Positions 21,827 to 29,481 of a stretch of 41,912 bases of DNA are shown in pieces. The position numbers and the translations under genes were made by a program. The DNA is from an uncultured Gemmiger sp. (GTDB lineage Bacteria; Bacillota; Clostridia; Oscillospirales; Ruminococcaceae). Every line of letters begins with the position of its first letter. Position 1 is the stretch's first letter. The notes under the pieces were generated by a model. It did no database searches. It worked only from the letters and a program-made list of their open reading frames with translations, and was not told where the DNA came from. The stretch covers positions 1 to 41,912 of the forward strand of contig CALXBE010000019.1 in NCBI GenBank assembly GCA_944386495.1. Reading direction: 5' to 3'.

Positions 21827-23350
21827 TTACCGGGAAATCCGAGTCTGGCGGTACCAGACCTGGAGATATCCCGCAGAAAGGAAGAAAACAAATTCAATAA
21901 AGAAATAGCTCAGGTCGGCGGTGAAAAGGTAAGGCTCAAAGAAGGCTGCGCCCATAATGCAGAGGAGGAGCAGGGCCACCGAACGCTGGACCCCGTCGCT
22001 CTCCCGGCGGAAAAGAAGGACCAGGGCATTCCGTAAGGCCTGCAGGGTAAAGACAAGGGCAATGAGCAGGCCGACCCATCCTCGCCGCATAAGGATCTGG
22101 AGCCAGGAATTATGGGCATGGGCGGCAATTCCGGTGTGGAGTTCCAGGTGGCTTACCACATTGTCGCAGCCGTAAAGGGCAATGGCGTGAGAGTGGGTCA
22201 CCGTCCAAAGAACACCTTTCCAAATTTTTGTCCGACCATTGAAGGAGGAAAAGTTTTCCTTGAGCGAACCCTGCCCGCTGGTGGTCATGGTCTGGAGAGA
22301 TACTTCTCCGGTGTTGGGGTCTACCACAACAGGGCTGTCAGGCTGGGAGGTACCTTCCTCCAGGTCTTCTTCGGAAGAACCTTCCTGACTTTCGCCGGCG
22401 AGGAGAGGATTTTCCTGGGTGGCTTCCGAATCCTGGGAAGAGCTTTCCGCAGAATCGACGGCTCTCCAGGCTTCTGTAACGGCCTGGGCCTGGTAGTAGG
22501 ATATCAGCCGTGCAGTATGCCAGTCATAGAGGCTCTTGGAGAGGGTGAAGAAAAGGGGGACAAAAGCAAGACCTATTACAAGGGAAAGAAGGAGCCGTTT
22601 GGGAGAGCGGCCCAGCTGGCTGAAAAAGAGGGTGGCGCCCAGAAGACCGCCGGTGAGGAGGACGATGGTGCGGGAGTTGGTGAGGGCAAGGGGAATCAAC
22701 TGTACTACGGCAGCCAGCCACCAGAGGATCTTGCCCCGCAGACCGTGGCTGCGGAAGCCGAAGATAAGGGCAATTCCCACTCCAAGCATAAGAACACAAC
22801 CTGAGACATTGGGGTGATAGAGAAGGTAAAGGCGGGAACCGTCCCAGGTCACCCCGGTCAAAGGAAAACCGGGAAGAAAGTCAAGAAGGCAGAGCAGGAC
22901 CCGAATGGTCTGGAAGAGAGTGTAGCAAAGATAAAACCCGCCTGCCAGAACCAGACCCTTCCGGCGGTCTCCATCCTCTGCACCGGCAGCAAAGGGGTAG
23001 GCGAGAAGATACATGGAAAAGAAAAGGCCCGGGTCTTCCCGCATCTGACCGTCCAGAAAAAGAAAACTCTCACTGATAAGAAACCAGATGACGGGGACCA
23101 GACAGAGAACCCAGCAGCCCCGGTCCGACCAGAAAGAGGGCCGGGTCAGGGAGAGGGCGAAGAATGCAGCACCAAACAAGACTATATAATCCCGGGCATA
23201 AAAAATTGCAATCCAGCCTAGGGAGGTGTTTAGATAAAGATAAAGTAAAATTAGAGCGCAGGATATAGTCAGGCAACTCAGCTGGAGGGTCCTGAGCCGG
23301 TTTTCCTGGGAGGAAACCAAAGCGCTGGCTCTGGAAAAGGGATGAGGCAT
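21827..23350 (-). CDS. O-antigen ligase/polymerase-like membrane protein
   Basis: The 507-residue protein has about ten to twelve membrane helices and the Wzy_C/WaaL pattern. This includes TNSRTIVLL near residue 224, then a large external loop holding NGRTKIWKG (R373) and HAHNSWLQILMRRGWVG (H413), the arginine and histidine positions associated with lipid-linked sugar transfer. The loop carries a 50-residue Ser/Glu/Asp-rich insert at about 298-350 that looks unstructured. Gram-positive members often act in export or polymerisation of cell-surface polysaccharide. No glycosyltransferase genes are nearby. The ATG at 23350 follows AAGGAG, and the gene has its own promoter at 23409-23437. Confidence 0.82.
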   Translation of the reverse strand: MPHPFSRASALVSSQENRLRTLQLSCLTISCALILLYLYLNTSLGWIAIFYARDYIVLFGAAFFALSLTRPSFWSDRGCWVLCLVPVIWFLISESFLFLDGQMREDPGLFFSMYLLAYPFAAGAEDGDRRKGLVLAGGFYLCYTLFQTIRVLLCLLDFLPGFPLTGVTWDGSRLYLLYHPNVSGCVLMLGVGIALIFGFRSHGLRGKILWWLAAVVQLIPLALTNSRTIVLLTGGLLGATLFFSQLGRSPKRLLLSLVIGLAFVPLFFTLSKSLYDWHTARLISYYQAQAVTEAWRAVDSAESSSQDSEATQENPLLAGESQEGSSEEDLEEGTSQPDSPVVVDPNTGEVSLQTMTTSGQGSLKENFSSFNGRTKIWKGVLWTVTHSHAIALYGCDNVVSHLELHTGIAAHAHNSWLQILMRRGWVGLLIALVFTLQALRNALVLLFRRESDGVQRSVALLLLCIMGAAFFEPYLFTADLSYFFIEFVFFLSAGYLQVWYRQTRISR

Positions 23351-23408
23351 GGGTACACTCCTTCTCTTGGAAAATAGATGAGAACTATAAAGTCAGAACG
23401 GTTCTTAA

Positions 23409-23437
23409 ATTATAGTACGATAGGGCATTGATTGCAA
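23409..23437 (-). promoter_or_regulatory. Sigma-A promoter of the O-antigen-ligase-like gene
   Basis: On the minus strand TTGCAA and TATAAT are separated by 17 bases. The transcript would start near 23402, about 50 bases upstream of the ATG. Confidence 0.75.
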
Positions 23438-23446
23438 GATAATGTC

Positions 23447-23484
23447 AAAAAAGAGGAACTGCCCTGATCCCTCGGCAGTTCCTC
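23447..23484 (-). terminator. Terminator of the LUD-domain gene
   Basis: GAGGAACTGCC and GGCAGTTCCTC form a perfect 11-base stem, followed on the minus strand by TTTTTTG. Confidence 0.9.
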
Positions 23485-23510
23485 CCGGCATGATTTTAAA
23501 AAGGATTCTA

Positions 23511-24152
23511 TCAGAATCCCAGGTCCTCGTTGACCAGAATCACATGGATGCGGCCCTTGACACGGGAAAACCGGGTCACCAGAATCTGGCAGCAGATGCA
23601 CTGCTCATGCTTGCAGAGGGCGCATTTCCCCAGCTTGGCGCAGGGGGTGTCCAGCCCAAACCGCTGGGCGTTGACGGGGGCGGCCAGGAACTTGGCCCGG
23701 CGGTAGGCATCCTCCTCGGAATGGACTACCTTGTTCATTCCCACAATGGCCAGCACATGGTCGGGGCCAAAGGCGATGGCAGCTACCCGGTTGGCGTTGC
23801 CGTCAATGTTCACCAGAACGCCGTCCTCGCTCATTCCGTTGACACTGGTCAGGAAGTAGTCGCAGTGGTTGAGGATTTCGTGGGCCAGCCGGTTTTTCTC
23901 GGCCGGGTCAGTGATGGATTCCCGGTCCATCAGCTGGTAATCCCCCTGCCGCAGGGCGTCCATGAGACCGATCTCCTGGGCGCTGGAGCAGCCGCCCCAG
24001 CCCACCGAGGACTTGGCGGGGATGTGTTCCAGGGCCATGGCCAGGGCTTCCTCCCTGGTTTCGGCAAACTGGGCGGTCATGTTCCGCAGATTCAGGGCCT
24101 TGATCACCTGGGGGGCCAGCACCCGGTTCCGTTTTTTCTCCATTTCTGTCAT
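23511..24152 (-). CDS. LUD-domain (lactate utilisation-type) protein
   Basis: The 213-residue protein belongs to the LUD/DUF162 group, recognised by the SSVGWGGCSSAQEIGLMDAL motif near residue 50, then VNGMSEDGVLVNIDGNANRV and GPDHVLAIVGMNKVV. In LutB/LutC proteins the domain takes part in lactate oxidation, but stand-alone members like this are mostly uncharacterised. The C-terminus carries a cysteine cluster (CAKLGKCALCKHEQCICC) that could bind a metal or iron-sulfur centre. No LutA or LutB partner is nearby. The ATG at 24152 follows GAGGTG. Upstream in-frame codons overlap the promoter at 24208-24237. Confidence 0.85.
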   Translation of the reverse strand: MTEMEKKRNRVLAPQVIKALNLRNMTAQFAETREEALAMALEHIPAKSSVGWGGCSSAQEIGLMDALRQGDYQLMDRESITDPAEKNRLAHEILNHCDYFLTSVNGMSEDGVLVNIDGNANRVAAIAFGPDHVLAIVGMNKVVHSEEDAYRRAKFLAAPVNAQRFGLDTPCAKLGKCALCKHEQCICCQILVTRFSRVKGRIHVILVNEDLGF

Positions 24153-24207
24153 AATATTCCACCTCGCTTTTGGATTTTCGGGGAAAATTTTCCGCTCTTT
24201 AAATATC

Positions 24208-24237
24208 ATTATAACTCCCAAAGCCCGCTTTTTACAA
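24208..24237 (-). promoter_or_regulatory. Sigma-A promoter of the LUD-domain gene
   Basis: On the minus strand TTGTAA and TATAAT are separated by 18 bases, and the start would be near 24201, about 50 bases before the ATG. Confidence 0.7.
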
Positions 24238-24287
24238 GGCTTCCCGGTTACCGTGACCGAGTCACACACAGAAAGGGAAAAGTGTGG

Positions 24288-24293
24288 TATACT
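24288..24293 (+). promoter_or_regulatory. Probable extended -10 for the CcdA-TlpA gene
   Basis: TGGTATACT reads as an extended -10 box about 60 bases before the ATG at 24352. No good -35 hexamer is seen 17 bases upstream. Confidence 0.4.
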
Positions 24294-24351
24294 TTGAGAC
24301 AAAACTTACTTTTTGTCCCAGGCCCCGGCGGGGCCGGAAAGGAATGAATCT

Positions 24352-25602
24352 ATGGGATTTGACCTGCAAACCAGTGTTTCTGCCCTGGCGGTCTTTGTCC
24401 AGGGCCTGCTCAGCTTTTTCTCCCCCTGTGTCCTTCCCCTGGTGCCCCTTTACCTGGGCTACCTGGCCGGAGGTGCCCGTGAGGCAGGGGAGGAGGAGAC
24501 CCGCCGCCGTACCCTGGTGAACACCTTCTTTTTTGTGGTGGGAATCAGCTTCGCCTTCTTCCTGCTGGGGTTGGGGGTCACCTCCCTGGGCCAGTTCTTC
24601 AGCAGTTACCGCTCCACCTTTACCCTGGCCGGAGGAATCCTCATCCTTCTCATGGGCCTGTGGCAGCTGTTCGGGAAAGGCTTTTCCCGGGAACTGCGGC
24701 TCCCCTTCCGGCTGGACCGGTGGGCCATGGGCCCCGTCCCCGCCCTGGTCATGGGCTTTACCTTCAGTTTTGCCTGGACTCCCTGCGTAGGCCCTGCCCT
24801 TACCAGCGTGTTGGTCATGGCCGGTTCCTCCCAGAGCCAGGCCAAGGGCTTCTTCCTCATTGGGATCTATACCCTGGGCTTTGTCATTCCCTTTTTGGGA
24901 GTGGCCCTTTTCACCCAGCGCATCCTGAGCTTTTTCCGGAGCCACAGCCGGTGGCTGGAATACACCGCCAAGGCCGGGGGCGTGGTCCTTGTCCTCATGG
25001 GCCTGCTCATGCTGTCGGGCCGGATGACCAGCCTGACCAGCACCCTGGCCGGGCTGGGGGACACCGCAGCTCCTCCCGCCCAGTCCCAGGAGGACACGGC
25101 TCAGGAAGAGGATGCCTCCCAGGAGGAATCCCTCACCCCTCCCGCCCCTGATTTTACCCTCACCGACCAGTTCGGGAACACCCATTCCCTGGCGGACTAT
25201 GAGGGCAAGACCATCCTGCTCAACTTCTGGGCTACCTGGTGCGGACCCTGCAAAAAGGAAATGCCCGACCTGCAGGCCCTCTATGAGGACTGGGATGAAA
25301 ACTCCGGGGACCTGGTGGTGCTGGGAGTAGCCGCTCCCAAGGGTCCCGACAGCCTTTATCCGGCGGATGACAAGACCGCCCAGGAGATTGCCGACTTCCT
25401 GGAGGAGAACGGGTATGACTACCCGGTGCTCATGGACACCACCGGCGAACTGTTCATGGCCTACGGGGTAAACTCCTTCCCTACCACCTTTATGATCGAC
25501 AAGGAGGGGAATGTATTCGGCTACCTGACCGGAACCATGAGCCGGGAAATCATGGACGATATTGTGAACCAGACCATGACCGGCCAGCGGACGGCGGGAT
25601 GA
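24352..25602 (+). CDS. CcdA-TlpA fusion: membrane thiol-disulfide carrier plus thioredoxin domain
   Basis: The 416-residue protein joins a CcdA/DsbD-type membrane domain (about 1-230, six helices) to an external TlpA/ResA-like thioredoxin domain (about 265-410). The redox cysteines are C26 in FFSPCVLPLVP and C145 in AWTPCVGPAL, with the thioredoxin pair C297/C300 in WCGPC. A Glu/Gln-rich linker (about 238-262) connects them. Such proteins carry electrons from cytosolic thioredoxin to extracytoplasmic thiols, for example in cytochrome maturation or repair of oxidised exported proteins. No cytochrome genes are nearby. I choose ATG 24352 over an in-frame TTG at 24313, because MGFDLQTSVSALAVFVQG matches the usual CcdA start. 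Confidence 0.92.
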   Translation: MGFDLQTSVSALAVFVQGLLSFFSPCVLPLVPLYLGYLAGGAREAGEEETRRRTLVNTFFFVVGISFAFFLLGLGVTSLGQFFSSYRSTFTLAGGILILLMGLWQLFGKGFSRELRLPFRLDRWAMGPVPALVMGFTFSFAWTPCVGPALTSVLVMAGSSQSQAKGFFLIGIYTLGFVIPFLGVALFTQRILSFFRSHSRWLEYTAKAGGVVLVLMGLLMLSGRMTSLTSTLAGLGDTAAPPAQSQEDTAQEEDASQEESLTPPAPDFTLTDQFGNTHSLADYEGKTILLNFWATWCGPCKKEMPDLQALYEDWDENSGDLVVLGVAAPKGPDSLYPADDKTAQEIADFLEENGYDYPVLMDTTGELFMAYGVNSFPTTFMIDKEGNVFGYLTGTMSREIMDDIVNQTMTGQRTAG

Positions 25603-25615
25603 CATGCAAGTAGGG

Positions 25616-25662
25616 ACCGGGGAAAAGAACGGCTGAAAAAGTCGGACTTTTCCCCGGTTTTT
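25616..25662 (+). terminator. Terminator of the CcdA-TlpA gene
   Basis: ACCGGGGAAAAG and CTTTTCCCCGGT form a perfect 12-base stem with a 20-base loop, followed by TTTTT. Between this and the next promoter (25663-25747) I see nothing further. Confidence 0.85.
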
Positions 25663-25747
25663 CCCTGCAACAAGGACAAGGAAGGGGAGAAAAAGGGGAG
25701 GAATTCTGGCACAAGTTCCAGAGATTTTCTCCGGTTTGGGAAATCCG

Positions 25748-25777
25748 TTGACAAAATTTCCCCCTCTGCCGTAAAAT
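25748..25777 (+). promoter_or_regulatory. Sigma-A promoter of the NCS2 permease gene
   Basis: TTGACA and TAAAAT are separated by 18 bases. The start would be near 25784, giving a leader of about 66 bases. Confidence 0.75.
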
Positions 25778-25793
25778 AAGACCGCGTTAAAAA

Positions 25794-25837
25794 GCCCCGG
25801 GGAAATCCATTTCCCGGGGCATCCATTTGTTTTTTTG
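25794..25837 (+). promoter_or_regulatory. Leader hairpin with T-run before the NCS2 permease
   Basis: GCCCCGGGGAAA and TTTCCCGGGGC form an 11-base stem with a short loop (25794-25820). An 8-base gap, then TTTGTTTTTTT, then the ribosome site GCAGGAGG follow. It may be an attenuator or an mRNA-stabilising 5' hairpin. The leader is too short for a purine riboswitch aptamer. Confidence 0.5.
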
Positions 25838-25849
25838 CAGGAGGAATTT

Positions 25850-27262
25850 ATGAAGTCCAAGAACCAACTCTCCCAGGAAGCCTTCCGCTTCGAGGGAAAA
25901 ATGCCTCTCAGCCAGGCCATTCCCCTGGGTCTGCAGCATGTGCTGGCCATGTTTGTGGGAAACCTGACCCCTCTGCTCATCATCACCGGCGCCTGCGGCC
26001 TGGCCGGCAATGAATTTGCAGACCTTCAGATCACTCTGCTCCAGAACGCCATGCTGGTGGCCGGTCTGGTCACCCTGGTTCAGCTCTTCCCCCTGGGCCC
26101 CATCGGCGGCGGTGTTCCCATCATCATGGGCACTTCCTCCGGTTTTATCGGCGTATTCAATTCTGTAGCCACTTCCATGGGCGGCGGCCTCACCGCTTAC
26201 GGCGCCATGATGGGCGCTTCCATTCTGGGCGGTCTGTTTGAGACTGTTCTGGGCTTCTTCCTGAAGCCTCTGCGCCGGTTCTTCCCCTCTGTGGTCACCG
26301 GCACCGTGGTGCTGTCCATCGGCCTCAGCCTGATCTCTGTGGGCGTGGCCTCCTTTGGCGGCGGCAGCGGCGTGGCCGACTTCGGCTCTGTGGAAAACCT
26401 GCTCCTGGCTGTCTTTGTGCTGGTGGTCATCCTGGCCGTCAAGCACACCTGCAAGGGCTTTTTGGGCTCCTCCGCCATTCTGGTGGGAATCATCGCCGGC
26501 TACATTGCTGCCGGTATCATGGGCCTGGTCCTGCCCACCACCGGTGTTACCGCCGATGGGGTGGAGTTCACCAAGTCCTGGGTCCTGAACTGGGACAAGG
26601 TGGCCGAGGCTCAGTGGTTTGCCATCCCCGACCTGGTCCCCGTGGACATCGTCTTTGACCTGCGGGCTATCCTGCCTGTTATGATCATGTTCATCGTCAC
26701 CGCTGTGGAGACGGTGGGCGACATCTCCGGCGTTATGATGGGCGGCCTGGACCGGGAAGCCACCGACAAGGAACTGTCCGGCGGTGTTGCCTGTGACGGC
26801 ATGGGCTCCACCTTTGCCGCCTTCTTCGGCGTTCTCCCCAACACCTCCTTCAGCCAGAATGTGGGTCTGGTCTCCATGACCAAGGTGGTCAACCGGTTTG
26901 CCCTGGCCACCGGCGCCATCTTCCTGGTCCTCTGCGGCCTGGTTCCCAAGCTGGGCGCTCTGGTCTCCATGATGCCCCAGGCTGTTCTGGGAGGAGCCGC
27001 CGTTATGATGTTCTCCTCCATCGTTATGTCCGGCATCCAGCTGGTCACCCATGACCCTCTCACCCCCCGGAACCTGTCCATTGTGTCCGTGGCTTTGGGT
27101 CTGGGCTACGGCATCGGCGCCAACACCGGAATTCTGGCTCAGGCTCCCCAGGCCATCCAGCTCATCTTCGGCGGCAGCGGCATTGTTCCCGCCGCCCTGG
27201 TGGCCATCCTTCTGAACATTGTCCTCCCCAAGGAGACCCAGGAAGAAAAGACCGCCGCCTGA
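25850..27262 (+). CDS. NCS2-family nucleobase permease (xanthine/urate type likely)
   Basis: The 470-residue membrane protein has about 14 helices and NCS2 motifs: LGLQHVLAMFVGNLTPLLI near residue 25, VETVGDISGVMMGG near 285, and the signature GVLPNTSFSQNVGLVSMTKV near 327. The signature with TSFSQNVGL is more typical of xanthine/urate carriers than of uracil permeases. It lies about 5.8 kb from the molybdenum hydroxylase genes, which could oxidise the imported purine. The ATG at 25850 follows AGGAGG. The substrate is inferred. Confidence 0.93.
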   Translation: MKSKNQLSQEAFRFEGKMPLSQAIPLGLQHVLAMFVGNLTPLLIITGACGLAGNEFADLQITLLQNAMLVAGLVTLVQLFPLGPIGGGVPIIMGTSSGFIGVFNSVATSMGGGLTAYGAMMGASILGGLFETVLGFFLKPLRRFFPSVVTGTVVLSIGLSLISVGVASFGGGSGVADFGSVENLLLAVFVLVVILAVKHTCKGFLGSSAILVGIIAGYIAAGIMGLVLPTTGVTADGVEFTKSWVLNWDKVAEAQWFAIPDLVPVDIVFDLRAILPVMIMFIVTAVETVGDISGVMMGGLDREATDKELSGGVACDGMGSTFAAFFGVLPNTSFSQNVGLVSMTKVVNRFALATGAIFLVLCGLVPKLGALVSMMPQAVLGGAAVMMFSSIVMSGIQLVTHDPLTPRNLSIVSVALGLGYGIGANTGILAQAPQAIQLIFGGSGIVPAALVAILLNIVLPKETQEEKTAA

Positions 27263-27280
27263 ACCTTATAATAAAAATAG

Positions 27281-27312
27281 AAGCAGACCGGAATTTTCCG
27301 GTCTGCTTTTTT
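27281..27312. terminator. Bidirectional terminator between convergent operons
   Basis: AAGCAGACCGGAA and TTCCGGTCTGCTT form a perfect 13-base stem, followed by TTTT on the plus strand. It separates the NCS2 gene from the convergent molybdenum operon ending at 27316. Confidence 0.9.
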
Positions 27313-27315
27313 ATG

Positions 27316-28416
27316 TTATTGCCCACTGCGGGCCAGGACCTGTTCCATCCGTTCCAGGTCCTGGGGATGGTCCGCATCCCAGAGTTCCCATTCCTCCCTG
27401 ACGGGTATGTAAGATACCTGCCGGGGATTTTTCTTTGCCAGGGCGCCGCCCCCTTCCTTCCCGGTCAGGGCGGTAAGGGCGGGGTAGTATTCCCCGGGAA
27501 AATAGATGGGGGCTCCGGGGGTGTCCCCAAAGGCCAGCCGCCAGATTCGGTGAGGGCAGGCCCCGGCGCAGAGGGCCAGCACCTGAAGGGTTCCGGGGGT
27601 GACCAGGGGCTGGTCTCCCGGAGAAAAGAGATACCCGGTCAGGCCGGGGCCCAGGGCTTCCAGTCCCAGCCGGACGGTGTCGCTCCGGTGGGGCTTGTTG
27701 TGGAGGACCGTCCCCATCCCCATCTGCCGGGCCAGGGCGGCGGTGTCGGGCCACCGGGTCACCACCACCCCATGGGGAAAAAGGGATTTCCCCCGTTCCA
27801 GTACATGGGCCAGCAGAGGTTTTCCTCCCAGGGGGGCCATCAGCTTGTTGGAGCCGAACCGCTCCCCCCGGCCCGAGGCCATGACCACCCACCCCAGGGC
27901 AGGGAAGGGCCTGTCCAGGTCCACCACCCAGGCGTCGGTCCGGGCCGGCAGGGCGTTCAGGTGGGGCAGGTCCTCCTTCCGGATGGCGGCCGCCACCCGC
28001 TTTTTCTCCAGCAGGGAATCCAGGGCGGCCAGATACCGGGGACAGTCCTTTTCCAGATATCCCACCTCGTCCAGGACCACCCACTCCCCTTTGGCGGCGG
28101 CGCAGGCTTCCAGGGCGGCAACGCCCCCCTCCTCAAATCCTCCGGGCAGGGGCACCATCCCCCCGGGAATGCCGGGGGTGTCCAGAGCATACCGGCCTAC
28201 CTGCAGGGTCCGGCCGGGACCTTCCAGCCAGACCCCCTCCCCAGGCCGGGCCAGGGTCCGGAGGGCGGGAGCTCCTGAAAAGAGCTGGGCCAGCAGGGTG
28301 GATTTTCCTGCTCCCCGCTTTCCCGTGATAAAAAGATGTTTTTTAGAGAGTATCTCCAAAGATCTCCCCATAGATTCGACGGTTGGCCTCATGACAGGCG
28401 TCTCGATAGGCTTCAT
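27316..28416 (-). CDS. Fusion of a THEP1-like NTPase with a MocA-type nucleotidyltransferase
   Basis: The 366-residue protein joins two cofactor enzymes. Residues ~25-160 form a P-loop NTPase of the THEP1 type: Walker A TGKRGAGKST (31-40) and Walker B VVLDEVGYLEK (D116, E117). Residues ~176-360 form a MocA/MobA-like nucleotidyltransferase with VVMASGRGERFGSNKL (177-192) and the metal-binding SPGDQPLV (DQP 268-270). MocA adds CMP to molybdopterin, giving the dinucleotide cofactor that xanthine-dehydrogenase-family enzymes need. The role of THEP1 proteins is not well established. The gene overlaps the ModE-like gene and is last in the operon. The start is uncertain: ATG 28416 has AAAGGAG 13 bases upstream, while ATG 28392 or 28371 would still keep the P-loop. 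Confidence 0.85.
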   Translation of the reverse strand: MKPIETPVMRPTVESMGRSLEILSKKHLFITGKRGAGKSTLLAQLFSGAPALRTLARPGEGVWLEGPGRTLQVGRYALDTPGIPGGMVPLPGGFEEGGVAALEACAAAKGEWVVLDEVGYLEKDCPRYLAALDSLLEKKRVAAAIRKEDLPHLNALPARTDAWVVDLDRPFPALGWVVMASGRGERFGSNKLMAPLGGKPLLAHVLERGKSLFPHGVVVTRWPDTAALARQMGMGTVLHNKPHRSDTVRLGLEALGPGLTGYLFSPGDQPLVTPGTLQVLALCAGACPHRIWRLAFGDTPGAPIYFPGEYYPALTALTGKEGGGALAKKNPRQVSYIPVREEWELWDADHPQDLERMEQVLARSGQ

Positions 28417-28684
28417 AACGGCGGAGCAGCTCCTTTCCCCGGGGGGTCAGGATGCTGCCGCCCCCGGATTTTCCACCGGTGGTGGGACAGGTCAGGGGAA
28501 AACCCAGGGCTTCCTCTGCCCGGCGGACCAGCCGGATGGCCTTGGTGTAGGCCATTCCCATTTCCTGGGCCGAGCGGCGGAGGGACCCGGTGGCCTCCAC
28601 CCCGGCCAGCAGCCGGTAGGGGCCTTCTCCGAAAATCCGCTCTCCATTCTGGTCCAGGAGATATACTTTTACATCAGGGGTCAT
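28343..28684 (-). CDS. ModE-like one-domain regulator (DNA-binding domain only)
   Basis: The 113-residue protein matches the N-terminal winged helix of ModE, with GSLRRSAQEMGMAYTKAIRL and the highly typical TGGKSGGGSILTPRGKELLR. Full-length ModE senses molybdate through C-terminal Mop domains, which are absent here, so sensing must occur in another way or the protein may act constitutively. ATG 28684 follows GGAGG, and its first bases overlap the stop of the ATPase gene (ATGA). It sits between the ATPase and the THEP1-MocA fusion in the molybdenum operon. The palindrome at 31522-31535 is a candidate target. Confidence 0.88.
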   Translation of the reverse strand: MTPDVKVYLLDQNGERIFGEGPYRLLAGVEATGSLRRSAQEMGMAYTKAIRLVRRAEEALGFPLTCPTTGGKSGGGSILTPRGKELLRRYEAYRDACHEANRRIYGEIFGDTL

Positions 28685-29481
28685 GGGGCCTTCCTCCATT
28701 CGTTGAGCAGTACCAGATGTTCCCGGCCGGTTTTGTCCCGGGTCCGGGTCAGGGTCACCGGACCGTAGATCCGGGAAAGCGCCTCCTCCATCTTTTGGGG
28801 AGAATTCCGGCGGGGGTCCAGCACCCCCAGCAGTTTTCCCTCCCCGATGAGAAGAAGCTGATGACAGAAATTCAGGGCCAGGGCCGGGTCATGGAGGACC
28901 ACCAGCCCGGCGGCGCCGGTGCGGTCCAGCACTCCAGCCAGCAGTTCCAGCACCTGCCATCGGCGGGCAGGGTCCAGGGCGCTTTCCGGTTCGTCCAGCA
29001 GAAAAAGCCGGGGAGAAGCAGCCAGGGCCCGGGCCAGGATACAAAGCTGCTTCTGGCCTTCGCTGAGGGTCAGGTAGCTTTCCCCCTCCAGTCCCTCCAG
29101 CCCTACCTGGGCCAGAGCCTGATGGGCCAGGGCCTTTTCCCTGGCTCCCGGCCTTTGAAGAAGGCCCAGCCGGGGATTGAACCCCATCAGGACCACCTCC
29201 TCCACCGGCAGATGAAGGGACAATCCCGACCGCTGGGGAATGTACCCGCAAAGGGTCCCCAGCTGCCGGGGGGAAAGATGTTCCAGCCGCTGCCCTTCCA
29301 GGGTGCAGCACCCCTGGTGAGGGAGGATGCCGCAGAGGGCTTTCAGCAGGGTGGTTTTTCCGCTGCCGTTGGCCCCCAACACCCCGGTAAGGGTCCCCGC
29401 CTCCAGGGAGAAGGAGACTCCCTGGATTATCTTCCGGGAGCCGTACCCGGCGGACAGATTTTCCACAGTGAAAAAGCTCAT
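28681..29481 (-). CDS. ABC importer ATPase (iron/B12/molybdate type II)
   Basis: The 266-residue ATPase has Walker A GANGSGKTT (about 35-43), a Q-loop in GYIPQRSGLS, signature LSEGQKQ and Walker B LFLLDEPE. It resembles the FecE/BtuD group. The ATG at 29481 follows GGAGG and overlaps the stop of the permease gene (ATGA). The neighbouring ModE-like and MocA genes suggest that the complex imports molybdate or tungstate, as the type II importer MolBC does in Haemophilus. A siderophore or cobamide cargo cannot be ruled out from this sequence alone. Confidence 0.9.
   Translation of the reverse strand: MSFFTVENLSAGYGSRKIIQGVSFSLEAGTLTGVLGANGSGKTTLLKALCGILPHQGCCTLEGQRLEHLSPRQLGTLCGYIPQRSGLSLHLPVEEVVLMGFNPRLGLLQRPGAREKALAHQALAQVGLEGLEGESYLTLSEGQKQLCILARALAASPRLFLLDEPESALDPARRWQVLELLAGVLDRTGAAGLVVLHDPALALNFCHQLLLIGEGKLLGVLDPRRNSPQKMEEALSRIYGPVTLTRTRDKTGREHLVLLNEWRKAP

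Noticed and set aside
25603-25747. Search for a purine riboswitch before the NCS2 permease
   Set aside because: The transcript leader is only about 65 bases, shorter than the aptamer plus expression platform, and the conserved loop sequences are not present.
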